The notes under the pieces were generated by a model, which saw nothing but the letters and a program-made list of their open reading frames with translations, was not told the DNA's origin and made no database searches. A DNA stretch of 8,581 bases from Euryarchaeota archaeon UBA433 (GTDB taxonomy: Archaea > Thermoplasmatota > Poseidoniia > Poseidoniales > Poseidoniaceae). The position numbers and the translations under genes are program-made. Where the stretch lies: the NCBI GenBank assembly GCA_002495535.1, contig DAFX01000042.1, positions 1 through 8,581 on the forward strand, in the 5' to 3' direction. Positions 6,570 to 8,581 of this stretch are shown in pieces (position 1 is the first letter of the stretch; each line of letters starts with the position of its first letter).

Positions 6570-7408
6570 GCGAAGTGATTCAATGGCAAGGCTACCTCGC
6601 TATGTTCGATCAGGACGCCTTGATGATTCAATCACCATTCAGCCTTGATGGTGCGATTGCCTTCGGTTCGGATTCAGATTACACCACGATGGCCATTGCA
6701 GGGTTGCACCTCCTCACAAGCCGAGGATTCCAGGTCACATCCCTCACCAGCATTGCACTCGTCAATGCAGATGCCGTCAAAAGCGCCACCGGCACGGAAG
6801 TCCTTTCGGGTGAAGAGGAGCATCAAAGCGATTGGAACCTCCTCGTCGGTGAAGAGGCGACCCTTGTGTTCACAAAGAGCCTTGAGCGTGACCTTGCTTT
6901 CCACGGACCATCTGAATTGGAAGCGTTAGACGCCCTCTTCGCTGCCGATATAGCTGCTGCATGGGAGGCAGAACTCAAGTCCACACATGTCTCCCAAGGA
7001 GCCTACGTATCGGAGGCAGCCTATCTCGAGGGGGCAAATGCACGACTGGGGCTGCTTGCACAATCGAAAGGAGAATCGCTGATCTGGCCACCACGCCAAC
7101 TCGATGCTGAAGGTGAACGAATCGCTGCTCCAAGCCAACCATTGCTCGCCTCCGCAACCGTTGAATCATGGACGAAATTAAGTGCGGCGGGTGCACCTTC
7201 TGAGTTCGCACTCCGAGCACCCGTCCTCGGTGGAATTCAAACCGTTTTTGTCCGCTTCGAACAAGGGCCATGCGGCGTTTTCTTGGTGGCTGATGATGAA
7301 CAATATGAGCCCGAAATTGGAGATTCGGTTTCCTTTGTGGTCAGGCGCATTTACGCCCAGGAAGGCCTCATCCGTTACGGCATGAAGGCCATTCCAATCC
7401 AATCTTGA
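6566..7408 (+). CDS. DUF35-type OB-fold protein with atypical N-terminal domain; probable thiolase partner
   Basis: This is a 280-residue protein. The C-terminal part (about 160-277) follows the DUF35 layout: a short pre-ribbon helix, the WPPR turn (174-177), a linker, then an OB fold running from WTKLSAAGAPSEF (202-214) to EIGDSVSFVVRR and EGLIRYGMKAIP (266-277). In archaea the DUF35 protein bridges thiolase and HMG-CoA synthase, and coupling to the thiolase gene here supports that role. Two things are odd. The four ribbon cysteines expected around WPPR are absent; the only cysteine, Cys236, lies inside the OB fold. Residues 1 to about 110 are additional; they show DSDYTTMAIAG (36-46) and AVKSATGTEV (70-79), resembling the DxxTMAVEA and YAVKPTGT stretches near the N-terminus of archaeal HMG-CoA synthase, but without its catalytic residues. 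That resemblance is read by eye. The start is firm: ATG 6566 with GGAGG at 6553-6557 and a 4-base overlap with the thiolase gene. Confidence 0.75.
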   Translation: MSEVIQWQGYLAMFDQDALMIQSPFSLDGAIAFGSDSDYTTMAIAGLHLLTSRGFQVTSLTSIALVNADAVKSATGTEVLSGEEEHQSDWNLLVGEEATLVFTKSLERDLAFHGPSELEALDALFAADIAAAWEAELKSTHVSQGAYVSEAAYLEGANARLGLLAQSKGESLIWPPRQLDAEGERIAAPSQPLLASATVESWTKLSAAGAPSEFALRAPVLGGIQTVFVRFEQGPCGVFLVADDEQYEPEIGDSVSFVVRRIYAQEGLIRYGMKAIPIQS

Positions 7409-7441
7409 TTCCCAAAGCAAGAAATCCTGCCAAAGTATTGA

Positions 7442-7449
7442 TAGAAAAC
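7442..7449 (+). promoter_or_regulatory. Possible TATA-like element before the double-ribbon gene
   Basis: TAGAAAAC, within TATTGATAGAAAACC, lies about 22-29 bases before ATG 7468. Archaeal TATA boxes centre about 27 bases before the transcription start, so the mRNA would be leaderless or nearly so. Only a weak GGGT precedes the ATG, which fits. The match to TATA consensus is partial. Confidence 0.3.
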
Positions 7450-7467
7450 CACCCGCCTCGGTAGGGT

Positions 7468-8484
7468 ATGGCAGGCTTCGGGAACATACGCAAAGGTCGC
7501 CGCGATGCGGTAGACAACTTGCAATACACCGAGGGTGGAGATTGCCCACGATGTGGTGGCGAGGCCCAACCATCAACCATGCAAGGCTACCTGATGTGTT
7601 CTGCTTGCAACCACGAATGGGCAGACCCAAACCATGTTTCAACCAGTGAGCGGGCACCGCCGCCAACCTACCGACAAGATGCGGAAATGATTCAAGAATT
7701 CAAGAAAGAAATGGAAAGTGGCGGTCTGGCTGGAGTTCTGGGAGTGGACAGCAACCTCACCGAGGAACAGGAGGCATCTCTAGGCCGCTTAGAGGACAAG
7801 TGGATGAGTGGAATGAAAGGTCATTTCAACACCGCAACCGAAGACCGAAAACCTTTGATGATCAATTTCGATGACGAAGACAACATCGTGTCAACAGAAG
7901 TAGCAGCCCTCACAATCGTCTCAAATGGGTTCGACGGCGGTGAAGAAATCCGTCTAGAGTACCCAGGAAAAGGCACTGAGTTCTACGAATTTAACGTCGA
8001 CGACCCACTTGGATGGAGGAAAGGTCGCACTGCTGAAGACACGGCTCGCTCAATTTGCAACCTGATCAACAACAATTCTAACCTCGTATATGCCACAATG
8101 GAAGGCGTGAGGATTTCCTTTGAATTAAGAGATTCAAGCCTCAAGGCAGAATCATTGGTTCTCTTTGTCGACGACCCGGGGGGCACTGATATCGTAGCTG
8201 AAAAGAACGGTGTCGTGCTCGATGCGAGGGACATACGGGATTTTGACGATTACAGAAGTGTGGTCGAGTTGGTGCTCGAAGACGGCATCATCTCACCGAG
8301 CGAAGATCAGTTGCTCTGGTCCATGCGCCAACAACTCGGAATTGATGACGTGTACCATATTCAAATGGTGCTCGAAGTCTGCGGCGAAAAAACCCTCAAA
8401 GAGTGCACAGGCTGTTCAAAAATGGCACCACTCTACCCGGAGTACGCAGCGTGGTATTGTCAAACATGTGAAACTTGGTGCTGA
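7468..8484 (+). CDS. Unrecognised acidic protein with zinc ribbons at both ends
   Basis: This 338-residue protein was not assigned to a named family. It opens with a basic stretch (KGRR, 9-12) and a zinc ribbon CPRCGG...MCSACNHEW (cysteines 26, 29, 44, 47). Next come a Pro-rich linker (63-67) and an acidic helical segment (about 70-118). A probably beta-rich middle (about 140-255) includes EFYEFNVDD and a helix TAEDTARSICNLINNN. A helical segment at 260-305 (YRSVVELVLEDGIISPSE..LLWSMRQQLGI) recalls the short TerB/EF-hand-like repeats common in marine archaeal proteins. It closes with a second ribbon, CTGCSKM...WYCQTC (313, 316, 331, 334). No signal peptide or membrane segment is evident, so a cytoplasmic location is likely. 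ATG 7468 is the first start; an AT-rich element centred about 24 bases upstream suggests a nearly leaderless mRNA. It lies 59 bases after the DUF35 gene and may be its own unit. The role is unknown. Confidence 0.82.
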   Translation: MAGFGNIRKGRRDAVDNLQYTEGGDCPRCGGEAQPSTMQGYLMCSACNHEWADPNHVSTSERAPPPTYRQDAEMIQEFKKEMESGGLAGVLGVDSNLTEEQEASLGRLEDKWMSGMKGHFNTATEDRKPLMINFDDEDNIVSTEVAALTIVSNGFDGGEEIRLEYPGKGTEFYEFNVDDPLGWRKGRTAEDTARSICNLINNNSNLVYATMEGVRISFELRDSSLKAESLVLFVDDPGGTDIVAEKNGVVLDARDIRDFDDYRSVVELVLEDGIISPSEDQLLWSMRQQLGIDDVYHIQMVLEVCGEKTLKECTGCSKMAPLYPEYAAWYCQTCETWC

Positions 8485-8581
8485 AGGTCAATCGCAGAGT
8501 AAAAGTACTTTCAGTCGAACATACTATAGATTTTTTCACATCCGTTTTCACTGTGGGATTTTGCATAATGTTGCAAACTCG
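8485..8581. other. AT-rich intergenic tail with a palindrome and a T run
   Basis: No coding region was seen in these 97 bases, which end at the window edge. They contain the perfect 10-base palindrome AAAGTACTTT (8502-8511), a TATA-like ACTATAGA (8523-8530) and a run of six T (8531-8536). The T run could end transcription of the preceding gene, since archaeal terminators are often simple T runs. Alternatively, the TATA-like block could drive a gene beyond the window. These two readings cannot be separated here. Confidence 0.4.

Noticed and set aside
7178..7666. Minus-strand open frame of 162 residues across the end of the DUF35 gene and the start of the double-ribbon gene
   Set aside because: It is antisense to the OB fold and to a zinc ribbon whose cysteines only make sense on the plus strand.
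8531..8536. T run as a firm terminator
   Set aside because: Six T next to a TATA-like block could equally belong to a promoter, so it is not listed as a separate terminator.
1..8581. Defence system, mobile element, CRISPR array or tRNA gene
   Set aside because: No direct-repeat array, transposase, integrase, nuclease or cloverleaf sequence was seen; the genes are mostly core metabolism and translation.

Overview
The window most likely comes from a euryarchaeon of the marine Poseidoniales (Marine Group II) type. The domain is well supported. There is an archaeal EF-2 with the diphthamide histidine context, an isopentenyl phosphate kinase, an archaeal-type acetoacetyl-CoA thiolase followed by a DUF35 OB-fold protein, an archaeal KptA with an N-terminal zinc knuckle, and very tight gene packing. 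The order-level assignment is an inference from the gene mix, above all a type I isopentenyl diphosphate isomerase fused to a geranylgeranyl diphosphate synthase and proteins ending in zinc ribbons. It was not tested by a database search.

Layout. Positions 1-1041 (+) are the C-terminal half of elongation factor 2, cut by the window edge, followed after 5 bases by a MOSC-domain gene (1047-1517, +). Facing them on the minus strand is a two-gene isoprenoid unit: isopentenyl phosphate kinase (3350-4162) upstream of the IDI-GGPP synthase fusion (1510-3267). The fusion overlaps the MOSC gene tail to tail by 8 bases. A short divergent spacer (4163-4254) separates the kinase from a small zinc-ribbon protein (4255-4590, +), which meets kptA (4593-5285, -) tail to tail with a 2-base gap. 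A second divergent spacer (5286-5396) leads into a thiolase gene (5397-6569, +) that overlaps a DUF35-type gene by 4 bases (6566-7408, +). The last gene (7468-8484, +) encodes an unrecognised protein with a zinc ribbon at each end. Positions 8485-8581 are AT-rich and hold no gene. No stretch over 300 bases lacks a gene. No tRNA, rRNA, CRISPR array or insertion sequence was seen.

How the genes fit together. Five activities belong to archaeal isoprenoid (membrane lipid) synthesis and come from both ends of the mevalonate route. At the entry, thiolase condenses two acetyl-CoA and the DUF35-like partner probably helps pass acetoacetyl-CoA to HMG-CoA synthase. At the exit, the kinase makes isopentenyl diphosphate from isopentenyl phosphate (alternative mevalonate pathway), the IDI domain makes dimethylallyl diphosphate, and the GGPP synthase domain builds the C20 chain. 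The last three activities are encoded in pathway order. The other genes are translation and RNA housekeeping (EF-2, KptA), a MOSC protein of unknown substrate, and two zinc-ribbon proteins of unknown role.

The most unusual points are the bifunctional IDI-GGPPS fusion next to the kinase, the DUF35 protein that has lost its zinc-binding cysteines and carries an N-terminal segment resembling a decayed HMG-CoA synthase, and the double-ribbon protein at the right edge.
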